In this document: positions 44,751 through 53,000 of the stretch, one piece after another
Position numbering within the stretch: position 1 is the stretch's first letter
Layout: each line of letters starts with the position of its first letter
Notes under the pieces: generated by a model
Database searches by the model: none
Told to the model about the DNA's origin: nothing
What the model saw: only the letters and a program-made list of their open reading frames with translations
Program-made: the position numbers and the translations under genes
Assembly (NCBI RefSeq): GCF_030263935.1
Contig: NZ_CP127162.1
Coordinates: 4,168,501-4,232,500 of the forward strand
Direction: 5' to 3'
From: Paenibacillus polygoni
Lineage (GTDB): Bacteria > Bacillota > Bacilli > Paenibacillales > Paenibacillaceae
DNA length: 64,000 bases

Positions 44751-45596
44751 TTACTCATTACCACTCGGCAAAAGAGGTTCCGGCTCTTCCAGATAGAGCT
44801 GACTATTTCCCTCATTCTTGGGGACGGTGCTGCTTGCATCCGGGGTTGTGACTCCCGTGCTTGGTGTTGCAGCGGATGGTAAAGAAGGAAGCGCTAAGCT
44901 GGGAGCACTTGCTCCATTATCTCCTACAGGACGTCCTTGATTATCGTAATAATACATAGGCACATCTCCAACAACAAGTAAGTAGGAAATTGGCAGCTCC
45001 GTGTCTACAATTTCCGGTTCCATATCCAGCGGAACTACAACAGCCACCTCAGCAATGATGTGAATGTATACCTCAACCAAAATCATATTGATTCCCGCAT
45101 TTTGCTGTCTTGTGCTAAGATCTACTTTTACCGCGCCTTGTGGTTCAATCCGAATGGGCACCTTAGGACCAAAAGAGGACAAGATCGTACTTCCCAGCGC
45201 TTGCCCGAGTGGAATGTGGTCTCTGAATGACTCCATATCTTGTAGTGTAGTTTGCACAATGGATAACGCATTAGACGTAATTCTCATGTGCTCATCGTAA
45301 TTCAACATAAAACCGCTAATCTTTCCCTTGGTATCCGTTTTCCACTCAATGAGATCATCAGACGGTTTGCCATCTGCAATTTGACTCGTTATGGCTTTGT
45401 TAATCGCTTCTGTCGCCAGCTGCTTCACCCTGATTTTAGCTAAATGCATAATCGGAGGCTTCAGATTCCGCTCTATGTATGCAGCAGATTGCACCGTCAA
45501 AATCACAATCACAAGCATAATGATCAGTAACCACTTTTTCCAATGTCCCCCTGTTTTTTGATGCTGATTTCTCCACCTGGATCTTCTGAATGCCAT
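44751..45596 (-). CDS. yunB: Sporulation protein YunB
   Basis: A 281-residue protein with an N-terminal basic stretch and one TM segment (about residues 22-42). The YunB core includes HLAKIRVKQLATEAINKAI and LGQALGSTILSSFGPKVPIRIEP. A Ser/Pro/Thr-rich C-terminal tail of about 50 residues extends past the core. YunB is required for efficient sporulation in B. subtilis and is expressed in the mother cell. ATG follows GGGAGG at 9 nt. Convergent with lytH. Confidence 0.88.
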   Translation of the reverse strand: MAFRRSRWRNQHQKTGGHWKKWLLIIMLVIVILTVQSAAYIERNLKPPIMHLAKIRVKQLATEAINKAITSQIADGKPSDDLIEWKTDTKGKISGFMLNYDEHMRITSNALSIVQTTLQDMESFRDHIPLGQALGSTILSSFGPKVPIRIEPQGAVKVDLSTRQQNAGINMILVEVYIHIIAEVAVVVPLDMEPEIVDTELPISYLLVVGDVPMYYYDNQGRPVGDNGASAPSLALPSLPSAATPSTGVTTPDASSTVPKNEGNSQLYLEEPEPLLPSGNE

Positions 45597-45701
45597 GCAC
45601 GCATTCCTCCCTTGAGAGAGGTTTCTTTTTTTAATCTATGCAGCCTGACCATAAAAAAGAAGCAAGCCTGATGGCCTGTGTTATCGTATATAAAAAAGTA
45701 T

Positions 45702-45734
45702 AAAAAAAAAGAGAACTCCCGTAGGAATTCTCTT
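45702..45734 (-). terminator. Terminator of the transaldolase gene
   Basis: AAGAGAATTCC and GGAGTTCTCTT with a TACG-type loop, followed by TTTTTTT on the minus strand. Confidence 0.85.
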
Positions 45735-45770
45735 CTTATCCACCTTGAATTATAATAAACAAATTTCAAG

Positions 45771-46436
45771 TTATTTCATTGGCGGTTTAGCATCTTGAGG
45801 AACGGATTCCCAATCTTTAAGGAAACGCTCAATTCCACTATCCGTAAGTGGATGTTTCCATAGAGTTGGCACCAGTGTACCTGGGATTGTTGCAATATGC
45901 GCACCTGCAAGAGCAGCATCCTCTACATGTTTAATGTTACGGATACTTGCTGCAATGATTTCGGCAGGAAGATTATACGTATCCAAGATCTGACGCAGAT
46001 CACGAATAAGCTGCATTCCATCCACTGAGATGTCATCAAGACGTCCAACAAATGGACTGATGAATGTTGCACCCGCTTTTGCTGCCATAAGACCTTGAGC
46101 TGCTGAGAAGACCAATGTAACATTGGTTTTAATTCCTTTTTTGCTCAGTTCGTTCGTCGCATAAAGACCATCTTCCGTCATTGGCAATTTAATAACCACA
46201 TTCGGTGCCCAAGTTGCGATTTCTTCTGCTTCTTTTAACATGTCCTCTGCTTTTGTACCAATAACTTCTGCACTGACAGGACCTTCCACAAAAGAAGTAA
46301 TCTCTTTGATCACGTCTTTAAATACGCGACCTTCTTTAGCAATTAGAGAAGGATTCGTCGTTACGCCATCTACCAGACCCAGACGATGAATTCTTTTGAT
46401 TTGTTCAACATTCCCAGTATCTAAGAAAAATTTCAT
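45771..46436 (-). CDS. tal: Transaldolase / fructose-6-phosphate aldolase-like protein
   Basis: A 221-residue small-type transaldolase (MipB/TalC family). It begins [16 protein letters not shown] and has [13 protein letters not shown]; the Schiff-base Lys is in VIKLPMT near residue 83. It shifts dihydroxyacetone units in the non-oxidative pentose phosphate pathway; the subfamily also includes fructose-6-P aldolases. The neighbours gnd and zwf support a transaldolase role. ATG follows GGAGGGC. Confidence 0.9.
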   Translation of the reverse strand: MKFFLDTGNVEQIKRIHRLGLVDGVTTNPSLIAKEGRVFKDVIKEITSFVEGPVSAEVIGTKAEDMLKEAEEIATWAPNVVIKLPMTEDGLYATNELSKKGIKTNVTLVFSAAQGLMAAKAGATFISPFVGRLDDISVDGMQLIRDLRQILDTYNLPAEIIAASIRNIKHVEDAALAGAHIATIPGTLVPTLWKHPLTDSGIERFLKDWESVPQDAKPPMK

Positions 46437-46486
46437 AATGACATGCCCTCCATCGTTTTACTTTATAAGTCGATCATAAATAGATA

Positions 46487-46530
46487 AAAATATATGCCAA
46501 CATTTATATATAAACATTGGCATATATTTT
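46487..46530 (-). terminator. AT-rich hairpin between gnd and tal
   Basis: A 44-bp near-palindrome (TATATGCCAA / TTGGCATATA arms, two mismatches per 18) ends in TTTTTATC on the minus strand. It could terminate gnd or act as an RNA processing or stability element. Confidence 0.5.
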
Positions 46531-46542
46531 AAACATATTTTA

Positions 46543-47436
46543 TTATTTTTTCTCTACAGCATGTCCGCCAAATTCATTCCGAAGTGCCGCTACCACTTTA
46601 CCTGTAAACGTATCATTCTCAAGGGAACGATAACGCATAAGAAGGGAAAGAGCGATAACTGGAGTAGCTGCTTGCAGATCAAATGCCGTTTCAACTGTCC
46701 ATTTCCCTTCACCGGAAGAGTGCATAACCCCGCGAATTTCATCTAAGTTTGAATCTTTGGAGAAGGCACGCTCTGTAAGCTCCATCAGCCATGAACGAAT
46801 AACAGAACCATTATTCCATACGCGTGCTACTTTTTCATAGTCAAAGTCGTAATCACTTTTCTCGAGTACTTCAAATCCTTCACCAATCGATGCCATCATA
46901 CCGTACTCAATTCCGTTGTGAACCATTTTTAGAAAATGTCCGCTGCCGGCTTTACCCGCATATAGATAACCATTCTCTACGGCTGTGTCTTTAAATAGCG
47001 GTTCAACGATATTCCATGCTTCTTCGTCTCCGCCAATCATGTAACATGCACCGTTACGTGCACCTTCCATGCCGCCGGAAGTACCTACGTCCATGAAATG
47101 GATGCCATGTTCTTTCAACTGCTCATAACGACGAATCGATTCTTTGTAATGAGAGTTACCTGCTTCAATAACAATGTCGCCTTTGGACAATATTGGAATC
47201 AAGTCATTAATTACTCCATCAACTACAGAGTGCGGTACCATAATCCATAGGATTCTTGGTGATTCCATGGAGTCTGCCATTTCTTTGTAAGAAGAAACGC
47301 CTGTTGCACCGTATTCTTTCATCTCTGAAACTGCTTTTTCATTCAAATCATAAGCAACCACTTCATGCTTATGGTCGATCAGATTTCTACCTAGATTCAG
47401 TCCCATTTTACCTAAACCAATTAATCCTACTTTCAT
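46543..47436 (-). CDS. gnd: 6-phosphogluconate dehydrogenase, short (YqeC/Gnd) type
   Basis: A 297-residue decarboxylating dehydrogenase of the short prokaryotic class. The Rossmann loop GLIGLGKMGLNLGRNL is at residues 4-19. Substrate-site motifs include DVGTSGGMEGARNG and KMVHNGIEYGMM (catalytic Lys). Start ATG 47434-47436, 9 nt after AGGAGG; an in-frame TTG two codons earlier is too close to the site. NAD/NADP preference cannot be fixed by eye. Follows zwf on the same strand. Confidence 0.9.
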   Translation of the reverse strand: MKVGLIGLGKMGLNLGRNLIDHKHEVVAYDLNEKAVSEMKEYGATGVSSYKEMADSMESPRILWIMVPHSVVDGVINDLIPILSKGDIVIEAGNSHYKESIRRYEQLKEHGIHFMDVGTSGGMEGARNGACYMIGGDEEAWNIVEPLFKDTAVENGYLYAGKAGSGHFLKMVHNGIEYGMMASIGEGFEVLEKSDYDFDYEKVARVWNNGSVIRSWLMELTERAFSKDSNLDEIRGVMHSSGEGKWTVETAFDLQAATPVIALSLLMRYRSLENDTFTGKVVAALRNEFGGHAVEKK

Positions 47437-47538
47437 GTCCAAGTGCCTCCTAAATTATGCTCAATCTAAAATGTAGTGAAACTGTATATGTCATCAGCTT
47501 AAACCAGCTGGATAACGCGTAAGATCAGCTATTCAATG

Positions 47539-48993
47539 TTAATGCCACTCGTTACCATCTTGAGCAAGAAGTTCTTCCGCAGCTTTCGGACCTTCTGTAC
47601 CTGCTTCATAATAATGAAGCGGTACTTCATTTGCTGTAAATGCATCTAGAATATGCTGTACCCATTTCCAGGACAATTCTACTTCATCCCAATGTGCAAA
47701 GAAGGTTGCATCACCGCGTAAAGCATCAAAGATAAGATTCTCGTAAGCTTCTGGAACATTATCGTAAGATGAACTATAGCTGAGTTCCATCGGTTCAATC
47801 GTATCGTGGTGCATTGGACTTTTCGCATTCAATTGAATGCGGATTCCTTCTTTTGGACCAATATCAATAATGAGCAGATTAGCATCTAGATTTTCATCGA
47901 CAGGAATTCCCGTGTTAAGCGGCCGTTTAAACTCAACGACAATCCGTGTGGATTTTTCACTAAGACGTTTACCTGTGCGAATATAGAAAGGAACTTCATT
48001 CCAGAACGGATCATCGAGAAATACACGTGCAGCAAAGTACGTATCATTCTGAGAAGTAGCCTCCACACCAGGTTCGTCCACATATGCCACCACAGGTTTA
48101 CCTTGCAGCTCTCCTGCGCGATATTGTGCACGGACAATGTTCTCATTCAGTTTCTCCTGTAAAAGAGGAATGAGTGCCTCTGCTGTACTTTTCTTTTTAA
48201 AACGAATCTCTTCTGGAGAAGATTTTTTCGGCAGATGCAAAGCAACCATCATAAGCAGCTGGAGCATATGATTCTGGAACATATCACGTACTGCACCGCT
48301 CTGGTCATAATACGCTGCTCTTTCCTCTACTCCTACCGTTTCACTTGCTGTAATTTGAATGTTGGATACATAGTGGTTACCCCATAGAGCTTGAATAACA
48401 GGGTTAGTCGCACTAAAGACTTCCATGTTCTGAACCATAGGTTTACCAAGGAAGTGGTCAATCCGGTAGATTTCATTTTCTGCAAACGTATTGCTGAGTT
48501 TTTCATTCAGACGACGTGCTGAACTTAGGTCATGTCCGAAAGGCTTCTCAATAATCAATCGTTTCCAGCCTTTCCCTGATCCCAAACCGCTTTCTTTAAT
48601 GTTTTCAGCGATCGGTTCAAAGAACTCCGGTGCTACGGACAAATAGAACATCCGATTCTGCGGAATGCCCAGTTCTTGTTCACGGCGTTCCACAACCTCA
48701 AGGAGTTTCTTGTAATCTTCTACTTTTTTATTATTTAGTGACGTATAACGGAATGCACCTAAAAAATCGCGAACCTTAGCTGCATCTTCTGGCGACCGGC
48801 GAGAGAATGTATGTAATGATTCCTCTACTCGAGCTTGAAAATCAACATCGGATACTTCTCTTCTTCCCAGACCGATTACCGAAAATGCTTTTGGCATCTT
48901 CTCATCTACATATAAATTGTAAAGTGCCGGATATATTTTTCTTTTGGCTAGATCGCCTGTAGCCCCGAACAGGACAAATGTCATTGCTTCCAT
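47539..48993 (-). CDS. zwf: Glucose-6-phosphate 1-dehydrogenase, copy 1
   Basis: A 484-residue enzyme with the nucleotide-binding GATGDLAKRK at residues 9-18 and active-site RIDHFLGKPMVQN (catalytic His and Lys). It oxidises glucose-6-P with NAD(P)+ in the first step of the oxidative pentose phosphate path. ATG 8 nt after AGGAGG. It leads an apparent zwf-gnd-tal series. A second, diverged zwf lies at 55956-57512. Confidence 0.95.
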   Translation of the reverse strand: MEAMTFVLFGATGDLAKRKIYPALYNLYVDEKMPKAFSVIGLGRREVSDVDFQARVEESLHTFSRRSPEDAAKVRDFLGAFRYTSLNNKKVEDYKKLLEVVERREQELGIPQNRMFYLSVAPEFFEPIAENIKESGLGSGKGWKRLIIEKPFGHDLSSARRLNEKLSNTFAENEIYRIDHFLGKPMVQNMEVFSATNPVIQALWGNHYVSNIQITASETVGVEERAAYYDQSGAVRDMFQNHMLQLLMMVALHLPKKSSPEEIRFKKKSTAEALIPLLQEKLNENIVRAQYRAGELQGKPVVAYVDEPGVEATSQNDTYFAARVFLDDPFWNEVPFYIRTGKRLSEKSTRIVVEFKRPLNTGIPVDENLDANLLIIDIGPKEGIRIQLNAKSPMHHDTIEPMELSYSSSYDNVPEAYENLIFDALRGDATFFAHWDEVELSWKWVQHILDAFTANEVPLHYYEAGTEGPKAAEELLAQDGNEWH

Positions 48994-49154
48994 GCGTATT
49001 GCCTCCTGATATTTACTCTATAATGTGTGACATTAGCATGCGAAGAACGTTACGTGCACACTGTCTATACATAACATCGAAAGTAGAATGCTGAATCATC
49101 AACTTTCTCTTTTTATTAGGTTATTAAATGTAACCAGTTAAGATTATGTAACCA

Positions 49155-49184
49155 TAATACACCCTTCCGACAACATTCGTCAAT
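49155..49184 (-). promoter_or_regulatory. Sigma-A promoter of zwf copy 1
   Basis: Minus strand TTGACG (49179-49184), 18-nt spacer, TATTAT (49155-49160). A direct repeat of ATGTAACCA lies just downstream (about 49130-49155). Confidence 0.6.
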
Positions 49185-49248
49185 AAAAAATGTCCAATCT
49201 GTGAACATTGATTTTGTTCTGTTATGGCAACGCTTCCTATGCTATCCT

Positions 49249-49320
49249 ATTAGTTATACTAATAAATCGTTTAAAAAAAGTGTGATATAGTCCATTGAAT
49301 TTCACAGTTACTTATAGTAA
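49249..49320 (+). promoter_or_regulatory. Two palindromes upstream of the HxlR gene
   Basis: ATTAGTTATACTAAT (49249-49263) and TTACTTATAGTAA (49308-49320) are each perfect dyads with a TAT centre. They share ACT/AGT half-site chemistry and lie 30-100 nt before the regulator start, so they are candidate autoregulatory operators. Confidence 0.45.
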
Positions 49321-49348
49321 ACAATCCTACGTGAAGGGGGCTTTTACA

Positions 49349-49675
49349 ATGGACCAAGAATCCATGTCAAGTTACTTGAAGATGTGTGAAAAAGTGACCC
49401 AGTCCTACCAGATCATTGGACGAAAATGGGTTGCACCCATTATTCACACCTTGATGGAAGAACCAAAGCGATTCAGTGAAATACATGCCCTAATTCCCGA
49501 TTTAAGTAAGCGAGTACTCGTAGAACGAATGAAAGAACTAGAAGAAGAAGGAATTATCCTTCGAAATGTAATTGCAGATCGACCCGTACGCACGGAATAC
49601 TCCTTAACTCGAAAGGGAACCGAACTTGCCCGAGCACTTAATGCAGTTGGACGCTGGGCTAAAGAATGGTTATAA
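49349..49675 (+). CDS. HxlR-family winged-helix regulator
   Basis: A 108-residue HxlR/MarR-like DNA-binding protein. The HTH pattern GRKWVAPIIHTLMEEPKRFSEI and the wing region TEYSLTRKG are clear. A Cys in MCEKVTQSYQ sits at the N-terminal position used for thiol or electrophile sensing in relatives such as YodB; other members use it differently. Start ATG 49349 behind GAAGGGGG. Divergent from zwf, which it might control (inference). Confidence 0.88.
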   Translation: MDQESMSSYLKMCEKVTQSYQIIGRKWVAPIIHTLMEEPKRFSEIHALIPDLSKRVLVERMKELEEEGIILRNVIADRPVRTEYSLTRKGTELARALNAVGRWAKEWL

Positions 49676-49714
49676 ACGCATGAAAAATATTTGAATCAAT
49701 AAAACAGACCCACA

Positions 49715-49762
49715 CAAGAACCTCCCAATCCCATGCGAATGAGTAAATTGGAAGGTTTTTGT
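49715..49762 (+). terminator. Terminator of the HxlR gene
   Basis: AACCTCCCAAT pairs with ATTGGAAGGTT across a 17-nt loop, then TTTGTT. Confidence 0.75.
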
Positions 49763-49796
49763 TATTTGTTAAGGATGATTTCAACTAAAATTCCAC

Positions 49797-49857
49797 AAAA
49801 AAAGAACCGAAGCTGCGTAAAATGAGATTAGATCATTTTTACGTACTTCGGCATTTT
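49797..49857 (-). terminator. Terminator of the DUF1002 gene
   Basis: Minus strand CCGAAGTACGTAAAAATGA pairs with TCATTTTACGCAGCTTCGG, followed by TTCTTTTTTT. Confidence 0.85.
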
Positions 49858-49861
49858 ATAA

Positions 49862-50746
49862 TTAGGATGAGAACCAACCTTTTATTGCATCAATAAGTCC
49901 CACGAAGAAATTTTTAATGCTGGCGATAATTCCTTGTCCTGTGTCTGATTCAATGAAATCAGTAAACTGCTGCTTCGCTTGATCTAACTGTTCCCCTACC
50001 GCATTCCAGTTAATATTGGCATCTTTCATGTTCATGAAGAGGTCAACAAGTCCATTTAATTGAGCTTCTGGTATCGCAATATTCAGGTTGTTAGCTGTAT
50101 CTTCCACTAAGGACTGCATTGCTTCTCTTGTCTGAGGCTGTTTTTCTGCAAGCTGCTCTTTAATATTCGTCATCAGAGTCGTTGTTTCTTCCGCTCCAAT
50201 CGAATCAGAGAGTTTTGCAGTTTTAACAATTTCCTCATTAGCTACTTGTTTTTGTTCTTCCGGTATTTTAGTATCTGTCGTTGTTTCATAAGCTTTTATG
50301 ATTCCTGTAAGAGCCGCGGTTCCCGATACGTCAAATGGAGCTGTAATCATTACGTGTGCATCTTTCACTCCAGCTGTAATCATCGCATTCAGGTACATAT
50401 CACTCGTTACCCAGTTAATATGATTCGTAGTCACGGATAGACCGCTGCCTGCCTTACCAATCACAATCTTGGCAGAACTAAGTGCTCTCGTGCCAATTTG
50501 TGCTTTCGATAAATAATTTCCCAAATATTTATGTTCCTCTTTGTTAGTAACCGTTAACTCTGTAGCGCCACTTGGTGCTTCCAAATCAGCCAATACTTTT
50601 ACTTTTTGATCATTCGTTAAATCTTCTCCTAGAATGATAATGACATCACCCTCGGCTGCGTCGGCATGAACTGCTATTGGACTATATACAGCTACAATGA
50701 GTAGCGCCGACAGCACAAGAGCTGTCCATTTACGTAGAATGTTCAT
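49862..50746 (-). CDS. DUF1002 secreted protein (YpuA-like)
   Basis: A 294-residue exported protein. The signal peptide (about residues 1-28) ends VHADA. The DUF1002 core includes VIILGEDLTNDQK, NHINWVTSDMYLNAMITAGVKDAHV and AALTGIIKAYE. The C-terminal ~40 residues are amphipathic. Function is unknown; B. subtilis YpuA is a cell-envelope protein in this family. Single gene with its own terminator; ATG follows AAAGGAGAG. Confidence 0.87.
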   Translation of the reverse strand: MNILRKWTALVLSALLIVAVYSPIAVHADAAEGDVIIILGEDLTNDQKVKVLADLEAPSGATELTVTNKEEHKYLGNYLSKAQIGTRALSSAKIVIGKAGSGLSVTTNHINWVTSDMYLNAMITAGVKDAHVMITAPFDVSGTAALTGIIKAYETTTDTKIPEEQKQVANEEIVKTAKLSDSIGAEETTTLMTNIKEQLAEKQPQTREAMQSLVEDTANNLNIAIPEAQLNGLVDLFMNMKDANINWNAVGEQLDQAKQQFTDFIESDTGQGIIASIKNFFVGLIDAIKGWFSS

Positions 50747-50970
50747 TATGACTCTCCTTTTTAACGTAAATCATCTGTTTTTTCTTTCATCTAAAATATA
50801 GCAGAGCTCTTTTCTCTATCTATTCACATCTAGCTCAGCCTCCATAGTATACCATGGTTGTCCTTCGCTCTGCCTTAAGATGCTTCCTGCTTGTAATAAA
50901 AGACGTATTCTCCGTCAAAAAAGTTCCAAAATAAATATAAACCTACGCTCTTTGATTTCATGATTTTAGA

Positions 50971-51012
50971 CAAAAAGAAAACTATCCAGAGCATAAGCTG
51001 CTCAAGGATAGT
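50971..51012 (-). terminator. Terminator of the rRNA/tRNA methyltransferase gene
   Basis: CTATCCTTGAGC pairs with GCTCTGGATAG, then TTTTCTTTTTG on the minus strand. Confidence 0.85.
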
Positions 51013-51035
51013 CGATATTAACTAGCTTTCACTTG

Positions 51036-51821
51036 TTAGTAATGGCGCTGACGCATTGCTTCAAACAAAAGTACCGTCGCTGCCATCGCCGCATTGAGTG
51101 ACTCTGCCTGTCCCTTGCTTGGGATAATTACAGCATCATCAACAAGCTCGTTTACTTCTTCCGATACACCGCTTCCCTCATTACCAATGACGATCCAGCG
51201 TGAACCTTTGAAGTCATACGAGTAACAGGAGTCTTCTGCATCAAGGGAAGTGCTCACAAGTGTGACACCTGCTTCTTTTGCTTCGGGAAGGATTACACTA
51301 AGATCAGCTTCTACAACCGGAAGGTGAAAAAACGATCCCATCGTTGACCTGATGGTCTTCGGATTATACACATCCGCGCTTCCGCGTCCTAGAATAACAC
51401 CATCGGCCCCCGCAGCGTCTGCACTGCGAATGATCGTGCCCACATTTCCAGGATCCTGGAGCCGGTCCAGCACAATAACGAGACTATCCGGTTTACGGAG
51501 GATTTCATCCGCTTGCTTAGTATCTTTACGAATGACAGCAAACACCGCTTGCGGTGTCACCGTATCTGTACATTTAGCAATAACAGCAGCCGATACCCCA
51601 ATCCATTCTACACCCGCTGTACCTTCATACCTGCTAAGTTCACTCGGGATGCCTTTATCCATATCATAAGCAATACATTCGATCTCAGCTTGATGCAGAA
51701 GCGCCTCCTGGACGAGATGTATGCCTTCAATGATGTATTTCCCTTGTCTCGTTCGATGCTTCTTCTCGAGAAGCTGAGCCCAATCCTTAACACGAGGATT
51801 GTTAACAGAAGCAATTTCCAT
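51036..51821 (-). CDS. SpoU/TrmH-family 2'-O-ribose RNA methyltransferase (YsgA-like)
   Basis: A 261-residue SPOUT enzyme. An N-terminal substrate-binding domain (NPRVKDWAQLLEKKHR...) is followed by the knotted SAM domain with motif 1 DRLQDPGNVGTIIRSADAAG, motif 2 IVIGNEGSGVSEEV and motif 3 IIPSKGQAESLNAAMAATVL. It methylates a ribose in rRNA or tRNA; the target is not deducible. ATG after AAGGGA. Confidence 0.92.
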   Translation of the reverse strand: MEIASVNNPRVKDWAQLLEKKHRTRQGKYIIEGIHLVQEALLHQAEIECIAYDMDKGIPSELSRYEGTAGVEWIGVSAAVIAKCTDTVTPQAVFAVIRKDTKQADEILRKPDSLVIVLDRLQDPGNVGTIIRSADAAGADGVILGRGSADVYNPKTIRSTMGSFFHLPVVEADLSVILPEAKEAGVTLVSTSLDAEDSCYSYDFKGSRWIVIGNEGSGVSEEVNELVDDAVIIPSKGQAESLNAAMAATVLLFEAMRQRHY

Positions 51822-51864
51822 GTTTAGTTCCCTTCTTTATGTCTTTCACCAGTTCATTTATTTC

Positions 51865-52527
51865 TTATTTCGAATAAGACAGCTCCATCTTACTGAGGTT
51901 ATCTTTATGACCTACAATGATAAGAACATCATTTTGAAGTATGCTGTCTTCCGCATACGGTGAAATGTTCATCTGTGTCCCCCGCCGAATCGCAATCACG
52001 TTGCAACCGTAGCGTGCACGTATATCAAGCTGTTTTAAATTTTGCCCTATCATATTTGAAGATGCTTTCATTTCAAGAATGCTGTAATCATCGGACAATT
52101 CAATGTAATCCAGAATATTAGGAGATGCCAGATGGTGAGCAACCCGCATGCCCATATCTCTTTCTGGATAAACGACTTTGTCTGCACCGATTTTTTCGAG
52201 CACCTTGCCATGTAGTTCTGTTTTCGCTTTAACAACCAGTGTAGTAATTCCCATATCCTTAAGGATCAGTGTCGTCAGAATACTGGCCTGAATATCTTCC
52301 CCGATAGAGACAACTACTACGTCAAAATTACGTATTCCAAGCGCCCTGAGTGCCTCTTCATCTGTAGAATCCGCGGAAACCGCGTGGGTTACTACATTTG
52401 ATATTTCCTGAGTTCTTTGCTCATCCCGATCAATGGCGAGCACATCAAACCCCATATCGCTAAGAACGCTTGCGACACTGGATCCGAAACGGCCCATACC
52501 GATGACGGCATATTGCTTCTTAGCCAT
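51865..52527 (-). CDS. ktrA: Potassium uptake regulatory subunit KtrA/KtrC (TrkA type)
   Basis: A 220-residue RCK protein: RCK_N with the nucleotide loop VIGMGRFGSSV (residues 8-18), then a TrkA_C domain (about 135-220). The octameric ring binds ATP/c-di-AMP and gates the KtrB/KtrD channel. No KtrB gene is in the window, so the partner is elsewhere. ATG follows AGGAGG. A methyltransferase gene follows 44 nt downstream. Confidence 0.92.
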   Translation of the reverse strand: MAKKQYAVIGMGRFGSSVASVLSDMGFDVLAIDRDEQRTQEISNVVTHAVSADSTDEEALRALGIRNFDVVVVSIGEDIQASILTTLILKDMGITTLVVKAKTELHGKVLEKIGADKVVYPERDMGMRVAHHLASPNILDYIELSDDYSILEMKASSNMIGQNLKQLDIRARYGCNVIAIRRGTQMNISPYAEDSILQNDVLIIVGHKDNLSKMELSYSK

Positions 52528-52657
52528 AATATGGATACCTCCTGCGGTGCTATCATCCTACGTAGTATACCACAATGTCTGAAAAACTTGAATGTAAGCA
52601 AGAAGTGCGGGGAACAGTATAGATGCAGGAAAAGACTGAATTTGGAGGGACAAGCGA

Positions 52658-52891
52658 ATGCCAATCGTAATGGATTTGCGCCAAGCTATTGTTCACAAGG
52701 TGCACGGTAAGACCGATCAAGAGCTTAAGGAAATGATTGAAGGTTCCATTGACGGTCCCGAAGCAGCATTACCGGGGCTTGGCTCTATTTTTGAAATGAT
52801 CTGGAAACAGCTCTCTGCAGAGAAACGGGATGAACTCGTCAAAGTGGCGCAAGCACATTTAAAGACGGTTAAACCCGTACCACTAACCTAG
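52658..52891 (+). CDS. sspI: Small acid-soluble spore protein SspI
   Basis: A 77-residue minor spore protein. MDLRQAIVHKVHGKTDQEL and LPGLGSIFEMIWKQ match the SspI family. It accumulates in the forespore and has no known enzymatic role. ATG 8 nt after TGGAGGG. I see no clear sigma-G promoter at standard spacing. Confidence 0.88.
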   Translation: MPIVMDLRQAIVHKVHGKTDQELKEMIEGSIDGPEAALPGLGSIFEMIWKQLSAEKRDELVKVAQAHLKTVKPVPLT

Positions 52892-52927
52892 GATCCTTAT
52901 CTGTTTCTTTTACTGCAAAAAAGAAAT

Positions 52928-52965
52928 CCCCCGACCCATATTCATGGGACGGAGGATTTTTTATT
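52928..52965. terminator. Bidirectional terminator sspI/prfC
   Basis: AATCCCCCGACCCAT and ATGGGACGGAGGATT form a long stem, then TTTTTTATT; A-rich on the other side. Confidence 0.85.
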
Positions 52966-53000
52966 GTATCAATATCTTGCTCTTCTAACGAATTAGCTGC

